Shown here piece after piece: positions 1 through 7,443 of a stretch of 10,737 nt of DNA. Source of the stretch: Longicatena sp. (lineage in GTDB: Bacteria; Bacillota_I; Bacilli_A; Erysipelotrichales; Erysipelotrichaceae). Below the pieces are notes generated by a model that had not been told where the DNA came from, did no database searches, and worked only from the letters and a program-made list of their open reading frames with translations. Each line of letters opens with the position of its first letter. Within the stretch, counting starts at the first letter, position 1. Both the position numbers and the translations under genes were made by a program. The stretch is taken from positions 1-10,737 of the forward strand of contig JAHHST010000050.1 in the NCBI GenBank assembly GCA_020025055.1. Reading direction: 5' to 3'.

Positions 1-64
1 CTTTTTTTTATGGAAAATAAGAGATTTTGGATATAAATGGAACATATTTTAATAAAAGTTACCC

Positions 65-93
65 TATACAAATTGTAGTATAAATAGTATAAT
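65..93 (+). promoter_or_regulatory. Likely sigma-A promoter of the dcw cluster (PmraZ)
   Basis: A perfect -10 hexamer TATAAT lies at 88-93. Seventeen bases upstream, TATACA at 65-70 matches the -35 consensus TTGACA at 4 of 6 positions. Transcription would start near base 100, about 37 bases before the mraZ start codon. It is the best promoter-like pair in the upstream region and precedes the first gene of the operon. This is pattern matching only; the start site is inferred. Confidence 0.7.
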
Positions 94-101
94 GAAGGGG
101 A

Positions 102-131
102 ATTGTAGTGGAAAGTGGTGGAAAGTGGGTG
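102..131 (+). promoter_or_regulatory. MraZ-box operator: tandem 10-bp repeats upstream of mraZ
   Basis: AAAGTGG occurs at 112-118 and again at 122-128, exactly 10 bp apart. A weaker copy (102-111, ATTGTAGTGG) matches the 112-121 unit at 7 of 10 bases. MraZ proteins are known to bind tandem repeats spaced one helical turn apart: TGGGN with 5-bp spacers in E. coli and AAAGTG[T/G] with 3-bp spacers in Mycoplasma. The array lies downstream of the predicted -10 element and runs into the mraZ ribosome site (GGGTGA, 127-132). That position suggests autorepression, though the direction of regulation is inferred. Confidence 0.8.
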
Positions 132-136
132 AAATC

Positions 137-565
137 ATGTTCATGGGTGAATACGCACATAATATTGATAAAAAAGGGCGTATTATTATTCCAGCAAAAT
201 TCCGTGAGGAATTAGGGGATAAAGTAGTAATCACACGTGGACTTGATGGATGCTTAAGTGTATATACCATGGAGCAATGGGAAGAAATATATGAACAACT
301 CTTAAAGCTACCGACTACAAAAAAAGAAGCTCGTATGTATGTTCGTATGATGACTAGCAAAGCTAGTATATGCGAATTTGACTCACAAGGAAGAACGTTG
401 ATTCCATCCTCATTAGTACAATTAGCAGATTTAAAAAAAGAATGCATGATTATTGGTGCTGCTAACCATGTGGAAATTTGGTCAAAAGAACGTTGGGAAT
501 CAATTGATGAAATTTCCGATGATGCATTTGAAGAAATGGCAGAAAGTTTAACGGAGTATTTATAA
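137..565 (+). CDS. mraZ: Transcriptional regulator MraZ
   Basis: MraZ is the DNA-binding regulator of the dcw cluster; it forms ring-shaped oligomers and binds repeated boxes upstream of its own gene. The 142-residue product has the two characteristic AbrB-like half-domains, each with a DxxxR motif: DKKGR at residues 11-15 followed by IIIPAKFR, and DSQGR at 82-86 followed by TLIP. The start MFMGEY is typical of Bacillota MraZ, and the length is close to the usual ~143. An in-frame ATG at 92 would add 15 residues, but it overlaps the -10 hexamer and cannot lie on the transcript. The chosen ATG has GGGTGA at 127-132. The stop overlaps the rsmH start by one base (TAATG), suggesting translational coupling. 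Likely autoregulated through the boxes at 102-131. Confidence 0.95.
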   Translation: MFMGEYAHNIDKKGRIIIPAKFREELGDKVVITRGLDGCLSVYTMEQWEEIYEQLLKLPTTKKEARMYVRMMTSKASICEFDSQGRTLIPSSLVQLADLKKECMIIGAANHVEIWSKERWESIDEISDDAFEEMAESLTEYL

Positions 566-1500
566 TGACAAAACACTATAGCGTATTGCTTCAAGAAAGC
601 ATTGAGGGATTAAATATTAAACCAGATGGTATATATGTAGATGGAACACTTGGACGTGGAGGGCATAGTTCAGAGATTCTTAAACATATCAAAACAGGGC
701 ATTTATATGCTTTTGATCGTGATATTAGTGCAATTGAAGAATCGATTCCAAGACTACAACAAGTTTCTAACAATTTTACATGTATCCATAATTCATTTTC
801 ACATTTAAAAGAAGAATTGCAGTCTAGAAATATTACTAAAATAGATGGTATGGTTTTAGATTTAGGTGTAAGTTCACCACAATTTGACGAAGCAGATCGA
901 GGATTTTCATATCGATTCGATGCTCCGTTAGATATGCGTATGGACCAAGGGCAAGAGTTAAGTGCTTATGATATAATAAATACGTGGAGTTATCAAGAAT
1001 TAGTACGAATCTTTTTTACATATGGAGAAGAAAAATTTTCAAAGCAAATTGCACGAAAAATAGAACAAGCACGTGTTGAAAAACCGATTCAAACAACTTT
1101 TGAACTTGTCGAACTTATTAAATCGGCATTGCCTGCCAAAGTTTTAAATAAAAAAGGACATCCAGCAAAAAAGGTATTTCAAGCGATTCGAATTGCTGTA
1201 AACGATGAATTGAAGGAATTAGAAGATGTATTACAAGATGGCCTAGATTTGTTAGAAGTTGGTGGAAGAATTTGCGTAATTAGCTTTCAATCATTAGAAG
1301 ATCGAATTGTAAAGGAAGCATTTTCGAAAGTAAGTAAACCAAAGCAGTATGATAAACGTATTCCTTTGTTACCTACGGAAATTGAAGATGCACCATACAA
1401 GATTATTAATAAAAAACCAATTGTAGCAAATGAAAAAGAATTAGAGGAGAATAATCGCAGCCATTCAGCAAAATTAAGAATTATAGAAAGGGTAAGGTGA
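565..1500 (+). CDS. rsmH: 16S rRNA (cytosine(1402)-N(4))-methyltransferase RsmH
   Basis: RsmH (formerly MraW) uses S-adenosylmethionine to methylate N4 of C1402 in 16S rRNA, in the P-site region of the small subunit. The 311-residue length is normal. Visible family blocks are the SAM-binding VDGTLGRGGHS (residues 25-35), AFDRD (49-53), LDLGVSSPQFDEADRGFSYR (98-117) leading into PLDMRMD, GHPAKKVFQAIRIAVNDEL (198-216), and GGRICVISFQSLEDRIVK (233-250). The substrate-recognition helical domain lies between the last two motif groups and the front half. The ribosome site GGAG at 553-556 lies inside the end of mraZ, eight bases from the ATG. Downstream, the terminal GGTGA of the gene doubles as the ftsL ribosome site. 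No irregularity seen. Confidence 0.97.
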   Translation: MTKHYSVLLQESIEGLNIKPDGIYVDGTLGRGGHSSEILKHIKTGHLYAFDRDISAIEESIPRLQQVSNNFTCIHNSFSHLKEELQSRNITKIDGMVLDLGVSSPQFDEADRGFSYRFDAPLDMRMDQGQELSAYDIINTWSYQELVRIFFTYGEEKFSKQIARKIEQARVEKPIQTTFELVELIKSALPAKVLNKKGHPAKKVFQAIRIAVNDELKELEDVLQDGLDLLEVGGRICVISFQSLEDRIVKEAFSKVSKPKQYDKRIPLLPTEIEDAPYKIINKKPIVANEKELEENNRSHSAKLRIIERVR

Positions 1501-1505
1501 ATTTT

Positions 1506-1820
1506 ATGGCCAGGGCAAAATTAGTAAAAACAAAAAGAATCATTCGATATGATCGTATAGCTTGTTTAGCAGCGACAGTAGCAATTATATGTTTTATATC
1601 AGCAAGAACAATGTTAAGAACATACAATTATTCCCTTTCTATAAAAGCGGGGGAAAAGGAAACTACTGTAAGGGAAATGAAAAAAACAGTTAGTAGTTTA
1701 GAAACTGAAATTAATAAGCTAGAAGATCGTGAAAGAGTTTTAGCTATGATTGAAGAAGATGGAATTAAAACGAATCAAAATCAAGTGGTTATTTTAGGAG
1801 ATGAAAATCATAAGAAATAA
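1506..1820 (+). CDS. ftsL: Cell-division protein FtsL-like
   Basis: This small bitopic membrane protein (104 residues) has the layout and position of FtsL, the divisome subunit that works with DivIC/FtsB and DivIB/FtsQ to recruit and activate septal synthesis. A basic cytoplasmic tail (residues 1-16, many Lys/Arg) is followed by one membrane segment (about 17-36). An extracellular helix with coiled-coil character follows (about 48-82), then a polar end. FtsL sequences diverge widely, so the name rests on topology and on its place between rsmH and the division PBP. An upstream in-frame GTG (1497) is possible. The ATG at 1506 is preferred because AAGGTGA (1494-1500) sits five bases before it. 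The gene starts just after the rsmH stop and ends 10 bases before pbpB. Confidence 0.8.
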   Translation: MARAKLVKTKRIIRYDRIACLAATVAIICFISARTMLRTYNYSLSIKAGEKETTVREMKKTVSSLETEINKLEDRERVLAMIEEDGIKTNQNQVVILGDENHKK

Positions 1821-1830
1821 GGTGTATATT

Positions 1831-4020
1831 ATGAATCCTAGAAGAAATAATAAAACAATTTTGCAAATGTTAATAGTTATGATTATAGTAGGGACAATCA
1901 TTTTAGCGAATGTCCTTTTTACTATGGTAACATCGATTCACTTTAGAAGTGGAGTAAATGTAAAAGATTTTAAAGAACCAGATATATCGAATTCAGTGGT
2001 TTTAAGAGGAAACAGAGGAACAATTTACGATCGTGGTGGAGAAGTAATTGCAGAAGACGAAGATACGTATACGCTTGTAGCTATTATGGATAAAAACCGA
2101 AAAGGAATTGGAGGTAAGCCTGCATATGTACAAGATATTGATGCAACAGCGAAAGCAATTTCTGCAAAACTAGATTTAGATGAGCAAGATGTAAAAAATA
2201 CGTTGATAAGTGCTAGACAAAAAGGTTTATATCAAACAGAATTTGGATATAAAGGAAAAAATCTTAGCAACAGTGTAAAAGAAAGTATTGAAAAATTAAA
2301 CCTTCCTGGAATTGAGTTTGAAAAATCATTGATTCGTACATATCCTACAGGTAATTTTGCATCTCATTTAATTGGTTATGCACAATTTAATGAGAAGAAG
2401 AATCGAATTATAGGTGAAATGGGATTAGAAAAAACATTAGATAAATATTTGCAAGGAAAAGATGGGTTAGAGGTTTATCAAAAAGATATGTATGGTAATA
2501 TTTTACCGGGAACAAAATACACACAGGAATATGCTGAAAATGGAAATGATGTGTATATGACACTTGATCGAAATGTGCAGCTTGCATTACAAGGAAGTCT
2601 GGAAAAAACGGTAAAGGAAACAAAAGCAAAACATGGATGGGGTCTAGTTATGGAAGTTGAAACTGGAAAAATTTTAGGTTGGGCTAGTTTACCTTCATTT
2701 AATTTAAATAAACGAGATATAAAAAATTATTTAAATGTCCCAAGTGAATTTTTATATGAACCAGGTTCTGTTATGAAGGGTATTACATATGCAGCTGCGA
2801 TTGATAGTGGGCATTATCCTTATGGTGAAACATATCGAAGTGGTGTATTTTATTATGGAACAGATGAAAAAGGGAAAATTTATAGAAGTCCTACAAAAGT
2901 AGGCGGGATGATTCCTATTTATGATGCAGAACGTAGGGATCATGGAACATTAACATTTGATAAAGGATTTGCAATATCTAGTAATATTGCTATATGTGAA
3001 TTATTAACTAATTACATGGATCCAAATATATATAAAGATTATGTAGTCAACCGATTTAATTTTACGAAAAAAGTCAATATTCCTTTTGTATATAATCAAG
3101 CAGGATCAATGAATTTTAAATATGCATCTGAAAAATTAAGTACAGGATTTGGTCAAAGTATATCGGTTACAGCATTGCAAATGGCACAAGCATACACAGC
3201 AATTTTTAATGATGGTGCAATGATGCAACCATATGTTGTAGACCATATAGTTGATGGAAATAACGGAGAGATTATTAAGCAATATAAACCTAAAGTCATT
3301 GGACATCCAATTACTCAAGAAACTTCAGAATATCTACGAGAATTAATGCGAAAAGTTATTGAAGATAAAGAGGGAACAGGTTTCTATAGATATAAAATGG
3401 ATGATGTTTCTGTGATTGCTAAAACTGGAACTGGTGAGATTACTGATGAAAATGGACAGTATGGAAATTTATTTACAAACTCTATTATGGCAGCTGCACC
3501 TGCAGACGATCCTAAAATAATGGTGTACTATATTTTTGATAGTAAGGATTATTCTTCATATAGTGGAGATCCATTTAAAGAAACTATGAAAGCAGCTTTA
3601 ATTGCAGAAAATATTACTGGAGAAACTTCACAACAATTAAATGATAATAAGAATCATTACAATGAATGGGAAGAATATAAAATGCCTGCTCTTGTAAATC
3701 ATCGTATAGAATATGCTAATCAAAAATTAAAACATAAAAAAGTTGATGTTGTTACAATAGGTAACGGAAATAGTATAGTTGCACAGTTCCCACAAGAGAA
3801 TAGTAATATTTATACAAACCAGAAAGTATTTATATTAACGGATGGTGCAAAAATAACAATGCCTAATATGAAGGGATGGACAAAAAAAGACATTACAGCT
3901 TTTTGGAAGCTGACACAAATTGAAGTCGAAATGAAAGGTAGTGGAATGGTAGATAAACAAAATATCGAGCCAGGAACGACATTGAATAAAGACTCTATCA
4001 TTAAAGTAAAATTGAAATAA
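1831..4020 (+). CDS. pbpB: Class B penicillin-binding protein, septal transpeptidase with two PASTA domains
   Basis: This is a D,D-transpeptidase that cross-links septal peptidoglycan outside the membrane, equivalent to B. subtilis PBP2B or pneumococcal PBP2x. The 729 residues comprise a short cytoplasmic tail, one membrane anchor (about 11-33), a dimerisation/pedestal domain starting at RGNRGTIYDR (59-68), the transpeptidase domain, and two C-terminal PASTA domains (about 618-671 and 676-728). Active-site motifs are complete: SVMK at 313-316 with nucleophile Ser313, SSN at 383-385, and KTGT at 531-534. ATG 1831 is chosen because AAGGTG (1819-1824) precedes it by six bases. The in-frame ATG at 1801 directly abuts its only AGGAG and lies inside ftsL. 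A strong terminator follows, so this may be the last gene of the first transcription unit. Confidence 0.93.
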   Translation: MNPRRNNKTILQMLIVMIIVGTIILANVLFTMVTSIHFRSGVNVKDFKEPDISNSVVLRGNRGTIYDRGGEVIAEDEDTYTLVAIMDKNRKGIGGKPAYVQDIDATAKAISAKLDLDEQDVKNTLISARQKGLYQTEFGYKGKNLSNSVKESIEKLNLPGIEFEKSLIRTYPTGNFASHLIGYAQFNEKKNRIIGEMGLEKTLDKYLQGKDGLEVYQKDMYGNILPGTKYTQEYAENGNDVYMTLDRNVQLALQGSLEKTVKETKAKHGWGLVMEVETGKILGWASLPSFNLNKRDIKNYLNVPSEFLYEPGSVMKGITYAAAIDSGHYPYGETYRSGVFYYGTDEKGKIYRSPTKVGGMIPIYDAERRDHGTLTFDKGFAISSNIAICELLTNYMDPNIYKDYVVNRFNFTKKVNIPFVYNQAGSMNFKYASEKLSTGFGQSISVTALQMAQAYTAIFNDGAMMQPYVVDHIVDGNNGEIIKQYKPKVIGHPITQETSEYLRELMRKVIEDKEGTGFYRYKMDDVSVIAKTGTGEITDENGQYGNLFTNSIMAAAPADDPKIMVYYIFDSKDYSSYSGDPFKETMKAALIAENITGETSQQLNDNKNHYNEWEEYKMPALVNHRIEYANQKLKHKKVDVVTIGNGNSIVAQFPQENSNIYTNQKVFILTDGAKITMPNMKGWTKKDITAFWKLTQIEVEMKGSGMVDKQNIEPGTTLNKDSIIKVKLK

Positions 4021-4022
4021 AG

Positions 4023-4066
4023 AAAGACTTTTATTGTTACGATAAGTAATGATAAAAGTTTTTTTT
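4023..4066 (+). terminator. Intrinsic terminator (or attenuator) between the two PBP genes
   Basis: Bases 4027-4040 pair with 4046-4059 to form a 14-bp RNA stem with only two G-U wobbles and a 5-base loop (GATAA). Eight Ts follow or overlap the 3' arm (4059-4066). The flanking A-rich 5' side (4023-4026) can extend the stem into the T tract. The stem begins a few bases after the pbpB stop codon. The form is that of a Rho-independent terminator, although the stem is AT-rich. Readthrough must be possible, or a promoter must lie downstream, because essential murE, mraY and murD follow. Confidence 0.8.
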
Positions 4067-4112
4067 GTATTATTTATAGGACATATCGCATAGAGTATAT
4101 AGAGGTGTCGAA

Positions 4113-6029
4113 ATGGTTAAACATAAGATAAAGAAGCGAATTCAAGTGATCTTTTTATGTAGCTTATTATTGTTTGGCTGTATTTTAGCAAAATTAGGTT
4201 ATGAACAAATGGTTCATCATACCAACATTATGAATAAAGCACTTGATTTATGGCAAAGAGATTTTATTGTAAGTGGAATTCGTGGGTCTATTTTAGATAA
4301 GCATGGAAATATACTGGCACATGATGTACCAGCAACATCAGTTATGGCAGTTCCTGCACAAATACACGATGTAAAAGATACATCAAAAAAATTAGCAGAT
4401 ATATTAAATACATCAGAAAAGGTGATTAAAGAAAAATTAAAAAAGCATGTAAGTACAATTAAATTATATCCAGAGGGAAAATTTATTAGTAATGCCCAAG
4501 CAAAAAAAATAGAAAAACTAGAAATGGAAGGAATTTATTTAGTTCAAGACTCTTTAAGAAATTATCCACATGGAAATTATTTAGCTCAAGTACTTGGTTT
4601 TACAGGAATGGATAATCAAGGATTATCTGGATTAGAATTGCAGTATGATGATATTTTAAAAGGACAAAATGGTGCACTACATATTCCGTTTGATGCAAAG
4701 GGAAATAAAGTTCAATTGTATCAAGAAAAATATGAAGCATCTGGAAAAGGAATGGACGTTTGTCTAACGATTGATTCTAAAATACAAGAAATTGTAGAAA
4801 GAGAGTTAGATAATTTGATGAAAAGGTATGAACCTAAATCTGCGCTTGCATTAGCAATGAATCCTAATAATGGGGAAATACTTGCAATGGTATCTAAGCC
4901 AGATTTTGATCCAAATCACTATCAACAATATGATAATAGTATAATTAATCATAATTTACCGATTTGGAAAAGTTATGAACCAGGTTCTACATTTAAGTCC
5001 ATTATATTTGCGAGTGGATTAGAATTAAAGTTGTATGATATGTTTAAAGATACGTATGATGATAAAGGATATGAGATAGTTCAAGGAGCTAGAATAAAAT
5101 CTTGGAAAGCCGGAGGACACGGGCATCAGACATTTTTGCAAGTGTTAGAAAATTCAAGTAATCCAGGATTTGTAGAAATATCTAGAAGAATGGGTTTAGA
5201 CAATGAATACAGTTATATAAAAAAATTTGGTTTTGGTGAAAAAACGGGAATTGATTTACCTGGAGAAAGTGCAGGAATTATGTTTAAAAAAGAAGCAATG
5301 AATGAATTAGAACAAGCAACGGTTGCATTTGGACAAGGAATTAGTGTAACACCTATTCAATTAGCAACAGCATTTTCTGCAGTTGTAAATGGCGGTATCT
5401 TATATCAACCACATATTACAAAGTCCATTCAAAATCCAGTGAATCATGAAGTGATTATGGAATATCCAATAGTTGAAAAAAGAAGAGTGATTAGCAAAGA
5501 TACAAGTAAGAAAATGCAGTATGCATTAGAGAGTGTTGTTGCGAATGGTGGTGCTAAAAAAGCATATATTGACGGATATCGAATTGGAGGTAAAACAGGT
5601 ACTGCCCAAATTGCAGAAAATGGTGTGTATTCTACGACAAATTATAATCTTTCTTTTTTATCTGCAGCACCTATTGATAATCCTAAAATTGTATTATATA
5701 TAGCGGCTGACTCACCTAAAAATGATATTTTATATGGTGGTACTGTAATTGCTCCAGTTGCAAAAAGTTGTTATGAAGATATATTGCCCTATTTAGGAAT
5801 TGAAAAAGTTAAGAAGCAAATGCCTAAAAAAATAATTTGGCCAGAAACAGAAAACATAATAGTAGATAATTTTATAGGAAAACAACGTGAAAAAGTTTTA
5901 CAACAAGGAGTTACATTTACATTTTATGGACAAGGAGATTTTGTGGTAGATCAAATGCCCAAAAAAGGTACTGTACTACCACCTGAAGGAGGGGAGGTCT
6001 GGATTTATCTTGGAAAAAAAACTAAATGA
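4113..6029 (+). CDS. spoVD: Second class B PBP, SpoVD-like transpeptidase with one PASTA domain
   Basis: This is a membrane-anchored D,D-transpeptidase. In B. subtilis the gene in this position, spoVD, makes spore-cortex peptidoglycan with its partner SpoVE. The 638-residue product (SpoVD is about 646) has a membrane segment (about 9-28), a pedestal domain beginning at SGIRGSILDKHGN (54-66), the catalytic domain, and one PASTA domain (about 578-634). Catalytic motifs are STFK at 292-295 with Ser292, SSN at 348-350, and KTGT at 494-497. The stretch WKAGGHGHQTF (331-341) followed by NSSNPGF is typical of the SpoVD branch. The two SpoVD redox cysteines are serine here (330 and 349). The ribosome site is GAGGTG, 4102-4107. 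Its 3' end overlaps murE by 20 bases. It could equally be a second vegetative division or elongation PBP; whether this organism sporulates cannot be told from the window. Confidence 0.87.
   Translation: MVKHKIKKRIQVIFLCSLLLFGCILAKLGYEQMVHHTNIMNKALDLWQRDFIVSGIRGSILDKHGNILAHDVPATSVMAVPAQIHDVKDTSKKLADILNTSEKVIKEKLKKHVSTIKLYPEGKFISNAQAKKIEKLEMEGIYLVQDSLRNYPHGNYLAQVLGFTGMDNQGLSGLELQYDDILKGQNGALHIPFDAKGNKVQLYQEKYEASGKGMDVCLTIDSKIQEIVERELDNLMKRYEPKSALALAMNPNNGEILAMVSKPDFDPNHYQQYDNSIINHNLPIWKSYEPGSTFKSIIFASGLELKLYDMFKDTYDDKGYEIVQGARIKSWKAGGHGHQTFLQVLENSSNPGFVEISRRMGLDNEYSYIKKFGFGEKTGIDLPGESAGIMFKKEAMNELEQATVAFGQGISVTPIQLATAFSAVVNGGILYQPHITKSIQNPVNHEVIMEYPIVEKRRVISKDTSKKMQYALESVVANGGAKKAYIDGYRIGGKTGTAQIAENGVYSTTNYNLSFLSAAPIDNPKIVLYIAADSPKNDILYGGTVIAPVAKSCYEDILPYLGIEKVKKQMPKKIIWPETENIIVDNFIGKQREKVLQQGVTFTFYGQGDFVVDQMPKKGTVLPPEGGEVWIYLGKKTK
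5988..5997 (+). promoter_or_regulatory. Purine-rich ribosome binding site for murE, inside the spoVD-like gene
   Basis: GGAGGGGAGG, encoded within the final PASTA codons of the upstream PBP gene, is the only strong Shine-Dalgarno stretch near the murE start. Its 3' end is 12 bases before the TTG at 6010, slightly longer than usual. There is no ATG or GTG at a better distance in that frame. Confidence 0.6.
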
Positions 6030-7443
6030 TTTATTAAAACAGTTTAAAATTAAAACAAGAGATAATCGTATGATTGTTGGAATTAGTGATAATTCGATTG
6101 AAGTAAAAAAAGACTGGATTTTTGTTTGTAGAAAGAAATGTAAAGAACATCAACAAGAATATATAAGAATAGCTCTAGATAAAGATGCTGTTGTATTGTG
6201 TGATGAGGATTTCGATATCAATTATAGAAATGTCTATAAGATAGAAAATTTGGAATTTAAAATACCAAAAATATTAAATGCTTTTTATGGAAATATATGT
6301 AAAAATTTAATTGTTATAGGGGTTACTGGAACAAATGGAAAAACAAGTGTTTCAGGATACATTACTCAAATTTTAAGATGTTGTTCAAAAAAAGTTTTAA
6401 GAATAGGAACACACATTGTAGAAGATGGAGTACATGAATATAAAACCAAAAACACAACACCTGATTGTTTTCAATTAATTCAGTTTTTTCAATTTGCAGT
6501 GCAAGAGCATATCCCAATGATTGTAATGGAAGTGAGCTCACATGCAATAAAACAACAACGGATTTGTTTTGTTAATTTTGACTATATTGTTTATACGAAT
6601 ATTGCTAGTGATCATTTAGATTTTCATAAAACTCGTATTCATTATGCATTTTCAAAATTAAGTTTAATGGATTATATAAAGGATGATGGAAGGGTAATTA
6701 TAAATATTGATGATGATATTTTACAAAATGCATATAATTTTCATCAAAAAAAGATAATTACAGTAGGTATTCATGATGCACATTTTAACATTCATCATAG
6801 TCAATTAACAGAAAAGAATATTAGTTTTTATATGAATGATTGGAAATTTTATGCACCTTTATTAGGAATGTTTAATATATATAATCTTGCAGAAGCAATA
6901 TGTGTTACTTATTTGCTTCATATTCCAATAAAAAAAATTCAAACAATAACTCGTACGATTTCTTCAATTCCTGGGAGAATGGAAGTTTTGAATAGAAATT
7001 CTTTTTATGTATGGATTGATTATGCCCATACAGCACAAGCTATAAAAAAAGTATTGTTATTTGCACAACAAGTATGTAAAAGTAATATTTATATTATTAT
7101 GGGTTGTGGTGGAAATAGGGATTCACATAAACGAATTGAAATGGCCAATATTGCATGTAAGTATAGTACAAAGGCAATTTTTACTACGGATAATCCAAGA
7201 TTCGAGGAACCACATAAAATTTTATTTGACTTATGTAAAACACCATATAAAAATTATGAGGTATTTGAAAATAGGCAATTTGCGATAAAATATACTATTA
7301 AAAAGGCTATAGAAAGTGATATAATAATAATCGCTGGAAAAGGCGATGAAAATACACAAGAGATGAATGGCTATTTTTATCATTTTAATGATGGAGAATG
7401 TGTAAGGGCATATCTTGAAAGGGAGGATTTATGTTGGAAGTAA
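6010..7443 (+). CDS. murE: UDP-MurNAc-tripeptide synthetase MurE, probably meso-diaminopimelate-adding
   Basis: MurE is the cytoplasmic ATP-dependent ligase that adds the third residue to UDP-MurNAc-L-Ala-D-Glu. The 477 residues show the N-terminal UDP-binding domain (GISDNSIEVKKDWIFV, 24-39), the ATP P-loop VTGTNGKT (105-112), TTPD (149-152, usually TTPE), EVSSHAI (174-180), DHLDFH (201-206), the likely carbamylated Lys216, PGRMEVL (321-327), DYAHT (337-341), DNPR (394-397) and GKGDE (443-447). DNPR is the signature of enzymes adding meso-diaminopimelate; lysine-adding enzymes carry other residues there. The usual GKGHE is GKGDE. The start is TTG, overlapping the preceding gene by 20 bases. 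The next ATG (residue 21) would cut into the N-terminal domain. The gene overlaps mraY by 13 bases. It uses ATA isoleucine codons far more than murD. Confidence 0.93.
   Translation: MEKKLNDLLKQFKIKTRDNRMIVGISDNSIEVKKDWIFVCRKKCKEHQQEYIRIALDKDAVVLCDEDFDINYRNVYKIENLEFKIPKILNAFYGNICKNLIVIGVTGTNGKTSVSGYITQILRCCSKKVLRIGTHIVEDGVHEYKTKNTTPDCFQLIQFFQFAVQEHIPMIVMEVSSHAIKQQRICFVNFDYIVYTNIASDHLDFHKTRIHYAFSKLSLMDYIKDDGRVIINIDDDILQNAYNFHQKKIITVGIHDAHFNIHHSQLTEKNISFYMNDWKFYAPLLGMFNIYNLAEAICVTYLLHIPIKKIQTITRTISSIPGRMEVLNRNSFYVWIDYAHTAQAIKKVLLFAQQVCKSNIYIIMGCGGNRDSHKRIEMANIACKYSTKAIFTTDNPRFEEPHKILFDLCKTPYKNYEVFENRQFAIKYTIKKAIESDIIIIAGKGDENTQEMNGYFYHFNDGECVRAYLEREDLCWK

Noticed and set aside
1..60. T-run at 2-9 as the tail of an upstream terminator
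   Set aside because: The stem would lie outside the window, so it cannot be tested; the rest of 10-60 shows no gene or clear structure.
92..136. In-frame ATG at 92 as a longer start for mraZ
   Set aside because: It overlaps the TATAAT hexamer, has no ribosome site, and would add 15 residues unlike any MraZ N-terminus; MFMGEY at 137 is the family start.
64..594. Long minus-strand open frames over mraZ and other genes, including 8753-9052 and 9803-10138
   Set aside because: They lie opposite well-conserved genes, have no ribosome sites or recognisable motifs, and are expected shadows in AT-rich coding DNA.
1801..1830. ATG at 1801 as the start of the division PBP
   Set aside because: Its AGGAG directly abuts the ATG and it lies inside ftsL; ATG 1831 has a well-spaced AAGGTG.
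4068..4101. Promoter for the second block: sigma-E-like pair (4068-4074 and CATAGAGT 4089-4096), sigma-A-like pair (TTTATA 4073-4078, TATATA 4096-4101), or a lone TATTAT at 4068
   Set aside because: The first two would start transcription within or after the Shine-Dalgarno at 4102-4107; the third lacks a -35. In such AT-rich DNA these matches are expected by chance.
7061..7288. 75-codon plus-strand frame inside murE
   Set aside because: It is an out-of-frame reading of conserved MurE codons, without a ribosome site.
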